From NCBI RefSeq assembly GCF_042681025.1, contig NZ_JBHUER010000008.1, forward strand, positions 248,001 through 312,000: a stretch of 64,000 bases of DNA, in the 5' to 3' direction. The position numbers were made by a program, and so were the translations under genes. Origin of the DNA: Methylopila henanensis (GTDB taxonomy: Bacteria; Pseudomonadota; Alphaproteobacteria; Rhizobiales; Methylopilaceae). The notes under the pieces are model-generated. The model was not told where the DNA came from. It ran no database searches and was given only the letters and a program-made list of their open reading frames with translations. Numbering within the stretch: the stretch's first letter is position 1; each line of letters opens with the position of its first letter. Positions 23,960 to 33,443 of the stretch are shown here, one piece after another.

Positions 23960-25633
23960 TCAGTACGTCGGGCGGTTCGCCGGAAAGGCGCGGGCGGCCG
24001 GCGCGTCGACAGGCTCGACCGCGTTCGGTCCCGGATCGTCGGGCGCACGCGGCAGCGGGAACACCGCGGCGGTCGGACGCGGCGGCGCGGCGCGCGGCTC
24101 GATCACCTCCACCTTGGCCGGCGCGACGAGCGGAGCGGGCTCCGGCGCGGGCGGCGCCTTGGCTTCGGGCTTCGGTTCAGGCTTGGCCTCGGTCTTCGCC
24201 GCAGGAGCGGGCGACGGCGCGGCCGGCGCGTCGTCCTTGAGCTCCGGCATCCTGCGCGGCAGCACCGACGCCGGCGCGGACACCGCGACCGGCAGGTTCG
24301 CGTCGCGGGGCGCCTGCTCGAGCCAGGCGTCGGCCGCGAGCTTCGGCCTGCTCTCCTCGACAGGCGTCTTCCAGACGAAAGCGTCGAGCTGGCCCGTCAC
24401 CGGCGACACCGGCGCCCAGATCTCGCTCGCCACGCCGTCCGCGACCCAGATCGGATCGCGCGGCGCGCGCAGCGCTCGGGCGAGCCATTCGCGCGACGCG
24501 CCGGCGTCGCCGCGCTCCAGATCCTCGAGCTCAGCCATCAGCAGGCAGGCGCGCGCCGTCGGGCGCTTCGCCAGCAACTTGTCGAGCGAGCCGCGCGCGA
24601 CATCGAACTCGCGGGCCGCGAGAGCTGCCCTCGCCACGGCGATCAGGCCCTCCGGATCGTCGCCGGACCGCTCGCACAGCGCCTTGGCGCGCTTCAGCTT
24701 GTCGCGCGCCGGATCGCCCGGCCGAACATGGACATAGACCTCGGCGAGATCGGGATGGGTCGCCTTGCTCCACGTCGCCTCGACGATCTTGGAGGCCTTG
24801 CGCGGCTCGCCCTGCTCGGCGAGCAGCCGGCCGGCGAGCGCGGCGGCGGGCGCGAAGTCGGGCGCAAGGCCATGCGCCTCGCGCGCCCGCTTGATCGCGA
24901 GGGTCGGGTCGGACACGGCGCCGTCGGTCGCCTGGGCCGTCAGCAGCACGGCCCGGCGGCGCTTGGCGTCGGCCTTCTCGATCAGACGGTTCGCGGACAT
25001 GCGCTCGAGCGTGGACAGAGCGCCGGCCCAGTCGCTCTCGGCGCACTGGAAATCGAACAGCGCCTGCGCCGCCCACGGCGTCTGCGGCGACTGGCGGGCG
25101 GCCTCCTCGGCGAGCTGCTTGGCGGCGGCGCGGTCTCCCCGGCGCTCAGCCTCGATGAAAAGGCCGCGCAGGCCGAGCGCGCGGGTTTCCGGCGCGTCGG
25201 TCATGGCGCGGAACGCGGCCTCGGCGCCGTTGCGGTCGCCGGAGAGCTGCGCCGCCTGCGCCGCGAGCACCAGCGTCAGCGGCTCCTTGCCGAGCAGCTT
25301 GCGCGCTTCGGAGGCTTCACGGTTGGCGAGGCGCGCGTCGCCCGTGCCGACCGCGACCACGCCGCGGGCGATCGCCTGATAGCCCTTGGAGCGCCGCCGG
25401 TTGCGCCGGAACAGCGCGAAAGCCTCCGGCCCCGCCAGGATCCAGCGCATCACGTTCCAGAGGATCACCGTCGCGCCGGACACGACCGCGATGAAGGCCG
25501 CGGCCACGGCGACGCTGGTCTCCAGGCGGTAGCCCTGCCAGGTCAGCACGATCTCGCCGGGCCGGTCGACGATCCATGTGGCGGCGAAGGCGAAGACGCC
25601 GACCAGAGCGAGGTACAGCAGGACGCGGATCAT
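23960..25633 (-). CDS. hemY: HemY-like TPR membrane protein
   Basis: 557 residues. Two N-terminal membrane helices (MIRVLLYLALVGVFAFAATW, then a second near residues 40-60 with W-x-V-M-R) and the HemY_N pattern RPGEIVLTWQGYRLETS are followed by tetratricopeptide-like helices to about residue 400 and a Pro/Ala-rich tail. This is the proteobacterial HemY encoded with haem genes, not protoporphyrinogen oxidase; its role in haem synthesis is unclear. It follows the mitofilin gene by 13 bases, with hemD and hemC upstream, the standard alphaproteobacterial order. Confidence 0.93.
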   Translation of the reverse strand: MIRVLLYLALVGVFAFAATWIVDRPGEIVLTWQGYRLETSVAVAAAFIAVVSGATVILWNVMRWILAGPEAFALFRRNRRRSKGYQAIARGVVAVGTGDARLANREASEARKLLGKEPLTLVLAAQAAQLSGDRNGAEAAFRAMTDAPETRALGLRGLFIEAERRGDRAAAKQLAEEAARQSPQTPWAAQALFDFQCAESDWAGALSTLERMSANRLIEKADAKRRRAVLLTAQATDGAVSDPTLAIKRAREAHGLAPDFAPAAALAGRLLAEQGEPRKASKIVEATWSKATHPDLAEVYVHVRPGDPARDKLKRAKALCERSGDDPEGLIAVARAALAAREFDVARGSLDKLLAKRPTARACLLMAELEDLERGDAGASREWLARALRAPRDPIWVADGVASEIWAPVSPVTGQLDAFVWKTPVEESRPKLAADAWLEQAPRDANLPVAVSAPASVLPRRMPELKDDAPAAPSPAPAAKTEAKPEPKPEAKAPPAPEPAPLVAPAKVEVIEPRAAPPRPTAAVFPLPRAPDDPGPNAVEPVDAPAARAFPANRPTY

Positions 25634-25646
25634 TGTCGGCGGACCC

Positions 25647-27221
25647 TCAGTTCGAGCCGAGACGGGAGAGCGCGGCGGATCGGGCGTCGCCCACCGCCGC
25701 TTCCGCGTCGAGGCGGGCCTTGGCCTTGGCCGCCCATGCGTCCGTCGCCGATTTCGCGGCGTCGTCGAGCCCGTCGCGCTCGGCGAGCGCCCCGGCGAGG
25801 TCGCCCTTCGCGGCCTTCGCGACGATTCGCAGACGGACCTCCGCGGGCGAAGAGCCGGCCGGCGCTTCGGCCGGCGTGACCTTCACGACCGATCCCGCGC
25901 TAGCGAGGAAACGGTCGAACACCGACGCGCCTTCGGCCGGACGGATGGGCGGGAGCGCGGCGACGACGTCCCGCAGTTCGGCCGCGAGCGCGGCGCGCGT
26001 GGGCGCGCCGGCGGCCGCGGTCGCGTCCAGCGGAGCGAGCGGATCGCCGCCCCCGGCCGCCTTCGCCGCGGCGAGCTCGTTCGCGAACGGCCGTCCGGCG
26101 GCGAGCGCCTGGTCGAGAGCGCCGAGCGCCACCACGAGCCGGGCGTCCGGATCGCCCACCGGCCGGGCCTTCAGCTCGGTCTCCAGCGCGCCGATCTTGT
26201 CGGAGATCGGCCGCAGCGCCTGCTCGATGGCGGCGCCGATCCCGTCGATGCGCGCCCCGACCTGCTGCAGGGCCTGCGCCGAGGCGGTGTCGCCGAGCTT
26301 GCCCTCGATCGTGTCGATCCGCTTGCCGAGCGCGTCGACCGCGCCGGTGTCGACCTGAACGGCCGGGGATCGGTTCGCGATCTCCTGAAGCTGCGCTTCC
26401 AGCGCCCGCGAACGGTCGGCCGCAGCCTTCGTCAGTTCGTCGATCTTGGCGTCGATGGCGCTGGTGTCCGCCGCCGGCGCCGGCTGGCCGGACTGCTCCC
26501 GCAGCGCCGCGAGTTCCCGCGCGACCGCGTCGAGCTTCGCCTCGGTCGCGACGAGCCGCGAGCTATCGGCCGGCGGCGCGCCGATCAGGTCGCGCCCGAA
26601 CAGCGCGACGGCGCCGACGGCGACGCCCGCGCCGATCAGTCCCGCAAGAGCGAGACCGAGGACGCCCGCGCCGCCCGAAGTTGCGGGCGCCGGTTCGGTC
26701 TTCGGCGCAGACGACGGAGACGTGACGCCTGCGGACGGCTTCGCCGACTGCGAAGCGGACGAAGCCGAAGAGGTGGTCGAAGGGCCGGACGTCGGCTTGG
26801 CGGCGGCGGACGAAGCGCTCGTCGCGCCCGGCGCGGCGGCGCCCGAGGCGGCGGGGCCTGACGAAGGCTTCGCTCCGGTCTCGCCCGGCTTCGGCGCGGA
26901 CCCTGTCGCCGCCGGCGCGGTCGACGTCGACGAGGGGGAAGCTCCCGTCCCGCCGGCCGCAGGGGAAACCGGCGTCGTCCTGGCGGCGCCCGTCGAGGCC
27001 ACAGACGCCGCAGCGGCCGTCGAGGGCGCGGCGGCCGGCTTCGACTCGGCCGGCTTGGGCGCGGGCTTCGCGTCCTCAGGCTTCGCAGCGGCCGACGGCC
27101 CGGACTTCGGAGCCTCCTTCGGCGTCACGTCGGTCGCGGAAAGGTCGAGCGTCGGCGACTTCGGCCGGGCGGGAGAGCCGGTCGATCCCGTCTTCTGCTC
27201 GGGGCCTTTCGGATCGGCCAT
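25647..27221 (-). CDS. Mitofilin/Mic60-like inner membrane protein
   Basis: 524 residues: a long Ala/Pro/Ser/Lys-rich low-complexity N-terminal region (about 1-190), one membrane helix (LGLALAGLIGAGVAVGAVAL), a coiled-coil domain (about 225-340) and a C-terminal mitofilin-type helical domain (RAALAAELRDVVAALPP, then LRIVAKAAKGDLAGAL). Alphaproteobacterial Mic60 homologues sit between hemD and hemY, exactly as here, and are thought to shape inner membranes and contact the outer membrane, as their mitochondrial descendant does in cristae. The soluble part faces the periplasm by analogy. Confidence 0.88.
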   Translation of the reverse strand: MADPKGPEQKTGSTGSPARPKSPTLDLSATDVTPKEAPKSGPSAAAKPEDAKPAPKPAESKPAAAPSTAAAASVASTGAARTTPVSPAAGGTGASPSSTSTAPAATGSAPKPGETGAKPSSGPAASGAAAPGATSASSAAAKPTSGPSTTSSASSASQSAKPSAGVTSPSSAPKTEPAPATSGGAGVLGLALAGLIGAGVAVGAVALFGRDLIGAPPADSSRLVATEAKLDAVARELAALREQSGQPAPAADTSAIDAKIDELTKAAADRSRALEAQLQEIANRSPAVQVDTGAVDALGKRIDTIEGKLGDTASAQALQQVGARIDGIGAAIEQALRPISDKIGALETELKARPVGDPDARLVVALGALDQALAAGRPFANELAAAKAAGGGDPLAPLDATAAAGAPTRAALAAELRDVVAALPPIRPAEGASVFDRFLASAGSVVKVTPAEAPAGSSPAEVRLRIVAKAAKGDLAGALAERDGLDDAAKSATDAWAAKAKARLDAEAAVGDARSAALSRLGSN

Positions 27222-27281
27222 GGGGGCTGCTCCTTCGAGTCGCGGAAGACGAAGACTGAGCCGCGGCGCAGGCTCGACGCC

Positions 27282-28031
27282 CTACTTAGAACGCCCCGCG
27301 CCGGAAGGCGAGGCGTCGCGGATCAATCGGTCGAGCGCGGCGAGCAAAGCAGGCTCGTCGGGACGGTCGGCGACCGCGACCGATGGGCAGCCCGCGGCCA
27401 GCAGAGGTTCGGCGACGCGCAGCGCGAGCGCGGCGTGCGGCAGCGCGCGGACGGCGTCGCCGAGCCCGATCGCTTCCGTGAGCGAGATGAAGGTCTCGGC
27501 GATGCGCCGCGAATGGTGCAGCACAGCGGCGGGCCGCCCGGCGCGCAGCGTCTCGATCGCCGGCTCCGGCAGTCGCGTCGCCGCGACGGCGCGGTACAGC
27601 TCGACCACGTCGACCCTGTGACCATGCGTCCCGAGCGCGCCCGCGACGTCGAAGGCCCGGTCGGCGCCCGCCGCGTGCAGGAACCGCGCGGGCGCTGAAA
27701 AACGCGCGACCGCCTCGGCCACCAGCGACCGCCCGTCGCCGTCGGCGACATGGACGACGGCGAATCCGGCCTCACGGCCCGCCGCCGCGGTGCGGTCGCC
27801 GACCGCGATCAGGGGAGCCTCGACGAGGCCCGCGATCTCGGACCGGTTTCTCAGCTTGCGCAGGCCGTTCGCGCTCGTGGCGAGCACAGCGTCGAACGGA
27901 CCTTCGGGTATGGGCGAATCCATCGCCTCGATCGACAGCACCGGCGCGAGCACGGCGCGGAAGCCGAGCCGGTCGAGCGCCTCCGCGGTGCGGGCCGCGG
28001 CGCGTTCGGGCCTTAGAACCAGAACGTCCAT
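27282..28031 (-). CDS. hemD: Uroporphyrinogen-III synthase
   Basis: 249 residues. The family is poorly conserved, but the opening MDVLVLRPERAAARTAEAL, the FDAVLATSANGLRKL and LIAVGDRTAAAGREAGF segments, and a late LHHSRRIAETF match HemD. It closes and inverts ring D of hydroxymethylbilane to uroporphyrinogen III in the cytosol. hemC lies 11 bases upstream and the mitofilin gene follows, so it is part of the hem operon. About as long as usual for the family. Confidence 0.9.
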   Translation of the reverse strand: MDVLVLRPERAAARTAEALDRLGFRAVLAPVLSIEAMDSPIPEGPFDAVLATSANGLRKLRNRSEIAGLVEAPLIAVGDRTAAAGREAGFAVVHVADGDGRSLVAEAVARFSAPARFLHAAGADRAFDVAGALGTHGHRVDVVELYRAVAATRLPEPAIETLRAGRPAAVLHHSRRIAETFISLTEAIGLGDAVRALPHAALALRVAEPLLAAGCPSVAVADRPDEPALLAALDRLIRDASPSGAGRSK

Positions 28032-28042
28032 CGGTGTCCGCC

Positions 28043-28972
28043 TCAGCCGAAGGCCGCGAGCAGGTCGGGCGGCGTGCGCCCCTTCACGTCGCGCCCGACC
28101 TCCGCGCCGATCAGCGCCGCGTCGGCCGCCGAGCCCGCCCCCTCGCCCTCGACTGTCCGGGCGCCGTCGCCGGAGAGCACCAGCCCGCGGAACGAGAGCC
28201 CGCCGCCGGCGTCGACCCGCGCGAGGCCCGCGATCGGCGTGCGGCAGGAGCCGTCGAGCACGGCGAGGAAGGCGCGTTCGCAGGCGAGCGCCGCCGCGGT
28301 CGCGAAATGGTCGAGCGGCGCCAGCGCGGCGCGGACGCGGACGTCGGCGGCCCGCGCCGTGACCGCGATCGCGCCCTGCCCGAGCGCCGGCGGGAAGATC
28401 GCCTCGTCGAGGATCTCGGTCGCGTGGTGGGCGAGACCAAGCCGCGTGATGCCGGCGAGCGCGAGCAGGGTGGCGGCCACCTCGCCGCGGCCGAGCTTGT
28501 CGAGCCGCGTCTGAACGTTGCCGCGGAACGGCACGATCTTCAGATCCGGGCGCCGGCGGAGCGCCAGCGCGCCGCGCCGAAGCGAGGCGGTGCCGACGAT
28601 CGCTCCTTCCGGCAGCGCGTCGAGCGTCGGCGCCGCGCCGCCGATGAGGACGTCGCGCACGTCGGCGCGCTCGAGCGTCGCCGCAAGCGCCGTTCCCGGC
28701 GCGAGCTCCGTGGGCAGGTCCTTCGCCGAATGCACCGCGAGGTCCACGCGGTCGTCGAGCAGCGCCTCGTCGATCTCCTTGACGAACAGACCCTTGCCGC
28801 CGGCCTCGCTCAACGGGCGGTCCTGGATGGCGTCGCCGGTGGTCTTGATGCTGACGATCTCGACCGCCTCCGGCGCAAGGCCGTGCGCGGCGACCAGGTC
28901 GTCGCGCACGCGGTTGGCCTGCCAGAGCGCGAGCGGGCTGCCGCGCGTGCCGATGCGGAAGGAAGAAGCCAT
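28043..28972 (-). CDS. hemC: Porphobilinogen deaminase (hydroxymethylbilane synthase)
   Basis: 309 residues. Start ATG at 28972 (MASSFRIGTRGSPLALWQA). The cofactor-binding Cys is Cys243 in DGSCRTPIAG, and VGTASLRRGA and VHSAKDLPTELAPG are the substrate-binding arginine motif and the hinge segment. It assembles four porphobilinogens into hydroxymethylbilane in the cytosol using a covalent dipyrromethane. First gene of the hemC-hemD-mic60-hemY run, divergent from tsaD across ~180 bases that must hold both promoters. Confidence 0.97.
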   Translation of the reverse strand: MASSFRIGTRGSPLALWQANRVRDDLVAAHGLAPEAVEIVSIKTTGDAIQDRPLSEAGGKGLFVKEIDEALLDDRVDLAVHSAKDLPTELAPGTALAATLERADVRDVLIGGAAPTLDALPEGAIVGTASLRRGALALRRRPDLKIVPFRGNVQTRLDKLGRGEVAATLLALAGITRLGLAHHATEILDEAIFPPALGQGAIAVTARAADVRVRAALAPLDHFATAAALACERAFLAVLDGSCRTPIAGLARVDAGGGLSFRGLVLSGDGARTVEGEGAGSAADAALIGAEVGRDVKGRTPPDLLAAFG

Positions 28973-29154
28973 GTCGGGAACCGGGACGCCTCGAACGCCT
29001 ATTGGGAAAACGCGGCCTGTTTTGAGGGGCGGCGCGGAGCGGGTAAACCCCCAGGGTGAGGAATTCGTCCTTTCGTTAATTCCCTAAATCGTTAAGTCCT
29101 GCGCTCGCGATCCCGCAATCCCCGCCTGTCCGGGGCAATCGAAGCCTGAAGCCC

Positions 29155-30210
29155 ATGCTCGTTCTCGGCATCGAGACCACCTGCGACGAGACCGCCGCCG
29201 CCGTCGTGCGCCGCGAGGGCGAAGGCCCCGGCGTGGTGCTTTCGAACGTGGTGCGCGCGCAGCTCGACGAGCACGCGCCGTTCGGCGGCGTGGTTCCGGA
29301 GATCGCCGCTCGCGCCCATGTGGACGCGCTCGACGGCGTCACGGCGAAGGCGCTCGCCGACGCCGGCGTGGCCTTGAGCGATCTCGACGGCGTCGCGGCG
29401 GCCGCTGGGCCCGGTCTTGTCGGCGGCGTCATTGTCGGCCTCACCGCGGCGAAGGCGCTGGCGCTGGCGGCGGGCAAGCCGTTCTCCGCGGTGAACCATC
29501 TCGAAGCGCACGCCCTGACCGCGCGGCTGACCGACGGCGTGGGCTTTCCCTACCTGCTGCTGCTCGCCTCCGGCGGGCACACCCAGCTTCTCGCCGTGCT
29601 CGGCGTCGGCCGCTACGTCCGGCTCGGAACCACGCTCGACGACGCGCTCGGCGAGGCGTTCGACAAGGTCGCGAAGATGCTGGGCCTCGGCTATCCCGGC
29701 GGCCCGCACGTGGAGAGCCGGGCCGCGGCCGGCGATCCCGCGCGCTTTTCCCTGCCGCGGCCGATGTTCGGGCGGGCGGAGCCCAACTTCTCGCTGTCCG
29801 GCCTCAAGACCGCCGTGCGGCTCGAGGCGGAGCGCGCGGCGCCGCTTTCGGAAGGCGACGTCGACGACCTCTGCGCCGCGTTCCAGGCGGCGATCGTCGA
29901 CGTGGTGGCCGACCGCGCCGGCGCCGGCGTCCGCGCCTTCGCCGAGCGCTTCGGCGCGCCCACGGCGCTGGTGGTGGCCGGCGGGGTCGCCGCCAACGGA
30001 CCGATCCGCGCGGCGCTGAAGAACCTCGCGGAGCAGATCGGCGCGCGGCTGGTCGCGCCGCCGCTCGCGCTCTGCGGCGACAACGGCGCCATGATCGCTT
30101 GGGCCGGCGCGGAGCGTCTGGCGCTCGGCCTCGCCGATCCGCTGGACTTCGCGCCGCGCCCGCGCTGGCCGCTCGACGCCGCGGCCGCCCTGCCCGGAGC
30201 CAAGGCGTGA
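29155..30210 (+). CDS. tsaD: tRNA N6-threonylcarbamoyladenosine transferase
   Basis: 351 residues. Opens with LGIETTCDETAAAVV, the ASKHA nucleotide-binding start; the metal-binding NHLEAHAL (H-x3-H) and the SGGHTQLL loop are present, and the third iron ligand lies in the late CGDNGAMIAWAG segment. It transfers the threonylcarbamoyl group to A37 of ANN-decoding tRNAs with TsaB/E/C. Divergent from hemC. The stop overlaps the gpsA start by GTGA, giving translational coupling. Confidence 0.97.
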   Translation: MLVLGIETTCDETAAAVVRREGEGPGVVLSNVVRAQLDEHAPFGGVVPEIAARAHVDALDGVTAKALADAGVALSDLDGVAAAAGPGLVGGVIVGLTAAKALALAAGKPFSAVNHLEAHALTARLTDGVGFPYLLLLASGGHTQLLAVLGVGRYVRLGTTLDDALGEAFDKVAKMLGLGYPGGPHVESRAAAGDPARFSLPRPMFGRAEPNFSLSGLKTAVRLEAERAAPLSEGDVDDLCAAFQAAIVDVVADRAGAGVRAFAERFGAPTALVVAGGVAANGPIRAALKNLAEQIGARLVAPPLALCGDNGAMIAWAGAERLALGLADPLDFAPRPRWPLDAAAALPGAKA

Positions 30211-31181
30211 GCGGCGTCGCCGTCGTTGGCGCTGGCGCCTGGGGGACCGCGCTCGCGAACGTGGCGGCGGACGCCTCCGCGGCGCCCGTCACCCTGATCG
30301 GCCGCGACGCCGCGGCCATGGCCACGATCGCGGCGGCGCGTGAGAACGCCCGCTATCTGCCGGGCGCGCCCTTGAACCCGCATGTGACGCCGACGGCCGC
30401 GCTCGACGCCGTCGCCGGCGCCGAGATCGTGCTGCTCGTCACGCCGACGCAGACGCTGCGCGCCGTCGCGGCCGAACTCGCGCCGCGGCTCAAGGCCGGC
30501 GCGGCGGTCGTCGCCTGCGCCAAGGGCGTCGAGCGCGGGGCCAACGCGCTGCCGCCCGAGGTGTTGGCCGAGGCGCTGCCGGGCGTCGCGCTCGCGCTGC
30601 TGTCGGGCCCGAGCTTCGCCGACGACGTCGTCCGCGGCCTGCCGACCGCGGTGACGCTCGCGGCGTCCGACGAAACGCTTGCGGCGCGGCTCGCGGCGCG
30701 GCTCGCGACCCGCAGCTTCCGGCCCTACACCTCGACGGACATGACCGGCGTCGCGCTCGGCGGCGCGGCCAAGAACGTGCTCGCGATCGCGGCCGGCGCG
30801 GCCGAGGGCCGCGGCCTCGGTGCCTCGGCGGTGGCGGCGCTGATCGCACGCGGCTTCGCGGAGCTCGCGCGTCTAGGCGCGGCGCTCGGCGCGCGGCCCG
30901 AGACGCTGTCCGGTCTGTCCGGCCTCGGCGACCTCGTGCTGACCGCGACGAGCCCGAAGTCCCGCAACTTTGCGCTCGGCCGCGCGCTCGGCCGCGGCGA
31001 GCCGGCGCCGGCCAAGCTCGCCGAGGGCGCCGCGACCGCGAGCGCGCTGGTGGCGCTGGCCGACGCCCATGGTGTCGAGCTGCCCATCTCGCGGGCCGTC
31101 GCCGCGGTGGTCGCGGGACGCGTCAGCGTCGCGGAGGCGATCGAGAAGCTGCTCGCCCGCCCGCTCAAGGCCGAGGCCTGA
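30207..31181 (+). CDS. gpsA: Glycerol-3-phosphate dehydrogenase [NAD(P)+]
   Basis: 324 residues. Start is GTG at 30207 in a GTGA overlap with tsaD; the next residues VAVVGAGAWGTALAN are the expected Rossmann start, so no earlier start fits. CAKGVERG, LSGPSFADDVVRGLPTAV and GGAAKNVLAIAAGAAEG are family motifs with the catalytic Lys. It makes glycerol-3-phosphate for phospholipid synthesis in the cytosol. The tsaD-gpsA pairing is common in alphaproteobacteria. Confidence 0.95.
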   Translation: MSGVAVVGAGAWGTALANVAADASAAPVTLIGRDAAAMATIAAARENARYLPGAPLNPHVTPTAALDAVAGAEIVLLVTPTQTLRAVAAELAPRLKAGAAVVACAKGVERGANALPPEVLAEALPGVALALLSGPSFADDVVRGLPTAVTLAASDETLAARLAARLATRSFRPYTSTDMTGVALGGAAKNVLAIAAGAAEGRGLGASAVAALIARGFAELARLGAALGARPETLSGLSGLGDLVLTATSPKSRNFALGRALGRGEPAPAKLAEGAATASALVALADAHGVELPISRAVAAVVAGRVSVAEAIEKLLARPLKAEA

Positions 31182-31297
31182 GCGCGCCCCGGATGACGCG
31201 GTTTTACGGATGGCCGCGGCCTCCGTCGTTCAGGACTTGGGGGGCGGCGTCCGCACGTCGCCCCTTCTGCCAGTCCCACGACCATCGCGGAGGAGGA

Positions 31298-31783
31298 ATG
31301 GACGCCATCATCCGGGCCATGCGGGCCGAAGACGTCAGCGACATCTACGAGATCGTCAGCCAGCGCGCGTTCCGCTACTGGACGCTCGCCCTGCCATACG
31401 AGTCCTTCGAGGCCGTGAGGCGCTGGCTGGAGACCACGTCGCCGCGCGACCTGCTGCTCTCGGCCGAGATCGACGGCCGCGTCGTGGGCGCCTCGGCGCT
31501 GCGCCCGTTCTACGGCCGCCGCTCCCACGCGGCGGAGTTCTGGATCGGCGTGCGGGAGGAGCACGCCGGCAAGGGCGTCGGCTCGCAGCTCCTCGCGGCG
31601 ATGATCGACACCGCCGACAACTGGCTGAACGTCACCCGGCTGGAGATGACGGTGTTCACCGACAACGAACGGGCGATCGCCCTTTACAAAAAGTTCGGCT
31701 TCGAGATCGAGGGCACCCACAAGGCCGCGACCTTCCGCGACGGCGCCTTCGTTGACGCCTACGCCATGGCCCGCCTGCGCTGA
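31298..31783 (+). CDS. GNAT acetyltransferase, YhhY-like
   Basis: 161 residues from the ATG at 31298, directly after a GGAGGAGG ribosome site. The GNAT core is complete: FWIGVREEHAGKGVGSQLL is motif A with the acetyl-CoA loop, and DNWLNVTRLEMTVF plus ALYKKFGFEIEGT are motifs B and C. These last segments and the end VDAYAMARLR closely match E. coli YhhY (AaaT), an N-acetyltransferase of amino acids, as recalled. Soluble. Convergent with the amino acid ABC genes. Confidence 0.88.
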   Translation: MDAIIRAMRAEDVSDIYEIVSQRAFRYWTLALPYESFEAVRRWLETTSPRDLLLSAEIDGRVVGASALRPFYGRRSHAAEFWIGVREEHAGKGVGSQLLAAMIDTADNWLNVTRLEMTVFTDNERAIALYKKFGFEIEGTHKAATFRDGAFVDAYAMARLR

Positions 31784-31816
31784 GCCCGGCCTCCACCCGT
31801 ACGGGGCGTCCTCGGC

Positions 31817-32605
31817 TCAGAGGATCTGGCCGAGGAAGGCGCGGGTGCGTTCGTCCTTCGGGGCGGCGAAGAATTCGGCGGGGGGGCCGTGCTCCACGAT
31901 CACGCCGCGGTCGGTGAAGTAGATGTGGTCGGCGAGCGAGCGGGCGAAGCCCATCTCGTGGGTGACGAGGATGCAGGTCATCCCCTCCTCCGCGAGCTCG
32001 CGGATGGTGACGAGCACCTCCTTCACCGTCTCCGGGTCGAGCGCCGCGGTGACCTCGTCGAACAGCATCACCTCGGGCCGCATGGCGAGCGAGCGGGCGA
32101 TCGCCACGCGCTGCTGCTGGCCGCCGGAGAGCTCGCCGGGATAGGCGTTCTCCTTGCCCGACAGGCGCACCTTGGCGAGCAGGGCGCGGGCGCGGGCCTC
32201 GACCTCGCGCTTGTCCTGCTTCAGCACCTGCACCGGCGCCATCATGACGTTCTGCAGCGCGGTGCGGTGCGGGAACAGGTTGTACTGCTGGAACACCATG
32301 CCGACCGTGCGCCGGAGCGCGAGCTTGTCGAGCTTCGGGTCGTTGACCTCGCGGCCGGCGACCGTGATCGAGCCGGAATCGACGCCGACCAGCGCGTTGA
32401 CGCAGCGGATCAGCGTCGACTTGCCCGAGCCGGACGGGCCGATGACGCAGACCACCTCGCCCTTGCGGACGTCTAACGACACGCCCTTCAGCACTTCGAG
32501 CGCGCCGAAGGACTTGCGCACGTCGCGGATGCTGACGATCGGCTGGTCCGGCGTCCATCCGGGCGCCGCGGGCGAAGCTGGGCTGGTCAGGGCGTTGGCT
32601 CCCAT
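31817..32605 (-). CDS. Amino acid ABC transporter ATP-binding protein (GlnQ/GltL-like)
   Basis: 262 residues. Walker A GPSGSGKSTLIRC, Q-loop VFQQYNLFPHRT, signature LSGGQQQRVAIARSLA, Walker B VMLFDEVTAALDPE and the H-loop VTHEMGFA are all intact, with the polar-amino-acid subgroup features (MVFQQYNLFPH). It powers import by the two permeases encoded upstream on the same strand, from a substrate-binding protein further upstream. Last gene of the operon, four bases after the second permease. Confidence 0.95.
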   Translation of the reverse strand: MGANALTSPASPAAPGWTPDQPIVSIRDVRKSFGALEVLKGVSLDVRKGEVVCVIGPSGSGKSTLIRCVNALVGVDSGSITVAGREVNDPKLDKLALRRTVGMVFQQYNLFPHRTALQNVMMAPVQVLKQDKREVEARARALLAKVRLSGKENAYPGELSGGQQQRVAIARSLAMRPEVMLFDEVTAALDPETVKEVLVTIRELAEEGMTCILVTHEMGFARSLADHIYFTDRGVIVEHGPPAEFFAAPKDERTRAFLGQIL

Positions 32606-32609
32606 TGCG

Positions 32610-33443
32610 TCAGGACTTGACGTTGAAGCGGCGTTCGAGGCGCTGCGTCAACCGCCCGATCGGGTAGCAGTAGAGGAAGAAGCACAGCATCGCGAAGCCG
32701 TAGAGCGGCGCGAGCAGCTCGGGCCGGCCGCCCTCGGCGGCGTGGACCTCGGAGGTCAGGGTCAGCATTTCCGACACGCCGACGATCGAGGCCTGCACCG
32801 TCGCCATCGTGACGAGCGAATAGAGGTTCATCCACGGCGGCAGCATGCGCTTCACGCATTGCGGCAGGATGATGCGCCACAGCGTCTGCCGCCGCGAGAA
32901 GGCGAGCGACTCCGCGGCCTCCCACTGGCCGCTCGGCAACGAACGCACCGCCCCGCGCAGGATCTCCGAGACGTTCGCCATCACCGGCAGCGAGAAGCCG
33001 ATCACCGCCTTCACCCAGTCCGGAAACGGGATGACGTAGCCGAAGACCCGGAACTGGAACGGGATCATGAACATCGCGAAGAACAGCAGCACCAGCCAGG
33101 GCGCGTTGCGGAAGAACTGGGTCGCGGCCCAGGCGACCCGGGCGAGCGGACGGTTCGTCCCGATCTGCGCGAGGCCGAGCGCGAGGCCCGCGACCGTGCC
33201 GAGCGTCATCGCGAGCAGCGAGATCGCGACGTTGAACAGGAAGCCCTGCAACAGCAGCGGGGACCATTTGAGGATCACCTCGAACGCGGAGGGCGCCGCC
33301 GGCGCGCCTTGCGCGTGCGCCGCGCCGCCGACCAGCGCGAGCGCGCCGACGATCCCGACGCAATGGACCAGCGTCAGTTTCGGGAAGCCGCGCGGCGCGG
33401 GCGGCGCGACCGGATGCAGAACCGCGAGGGGCCGGCCCGTCAT
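32610..33443 (-). CDS. Amino acid ABC transporter permease (second)
   Basis: 277 residues from the ATG at 33443, which overlaps the previous permease stop as ATGA. The His/Glu/Gln/Arg/opine permease pattern is present: FFRNAPWLVLLFF near the first half, and the EAA loop QWEAAESLAFSRRQTLWRIILPQ. It has an unusually long N-terminal extension of ~55 residues that includes a hydrophobic segment ending AHAQ, resembling a signal peptide or an extra helix, before the first conserved helix. Inner membrane. Confidence 0.92.
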   Translation of the reverse strand: MTGRPLAVLHPVAPPAPRGFPKLTLVHCVGIVGALALVGGAAHAQGAPAAPSAFEVILKWSPLLLQGFLFNVAISLLAMTLGTVAGLALGLAQIGTNRPLARVAWAATQFFRNAPWLVLLFFAMFMIPFQFRVFGYVIPFPDWVKAVIGFSLPVMANVSEILRGAVRSLPSGQWEAAESLAFSRRQTLWRIILPQCVKRMLPPWMNLYSLVTMATVQASIVGVSEMLTLTSEVHAAEGGRPELLAPLYGFAMLCFFLYCYPIGRLTQRLERRFNVKS

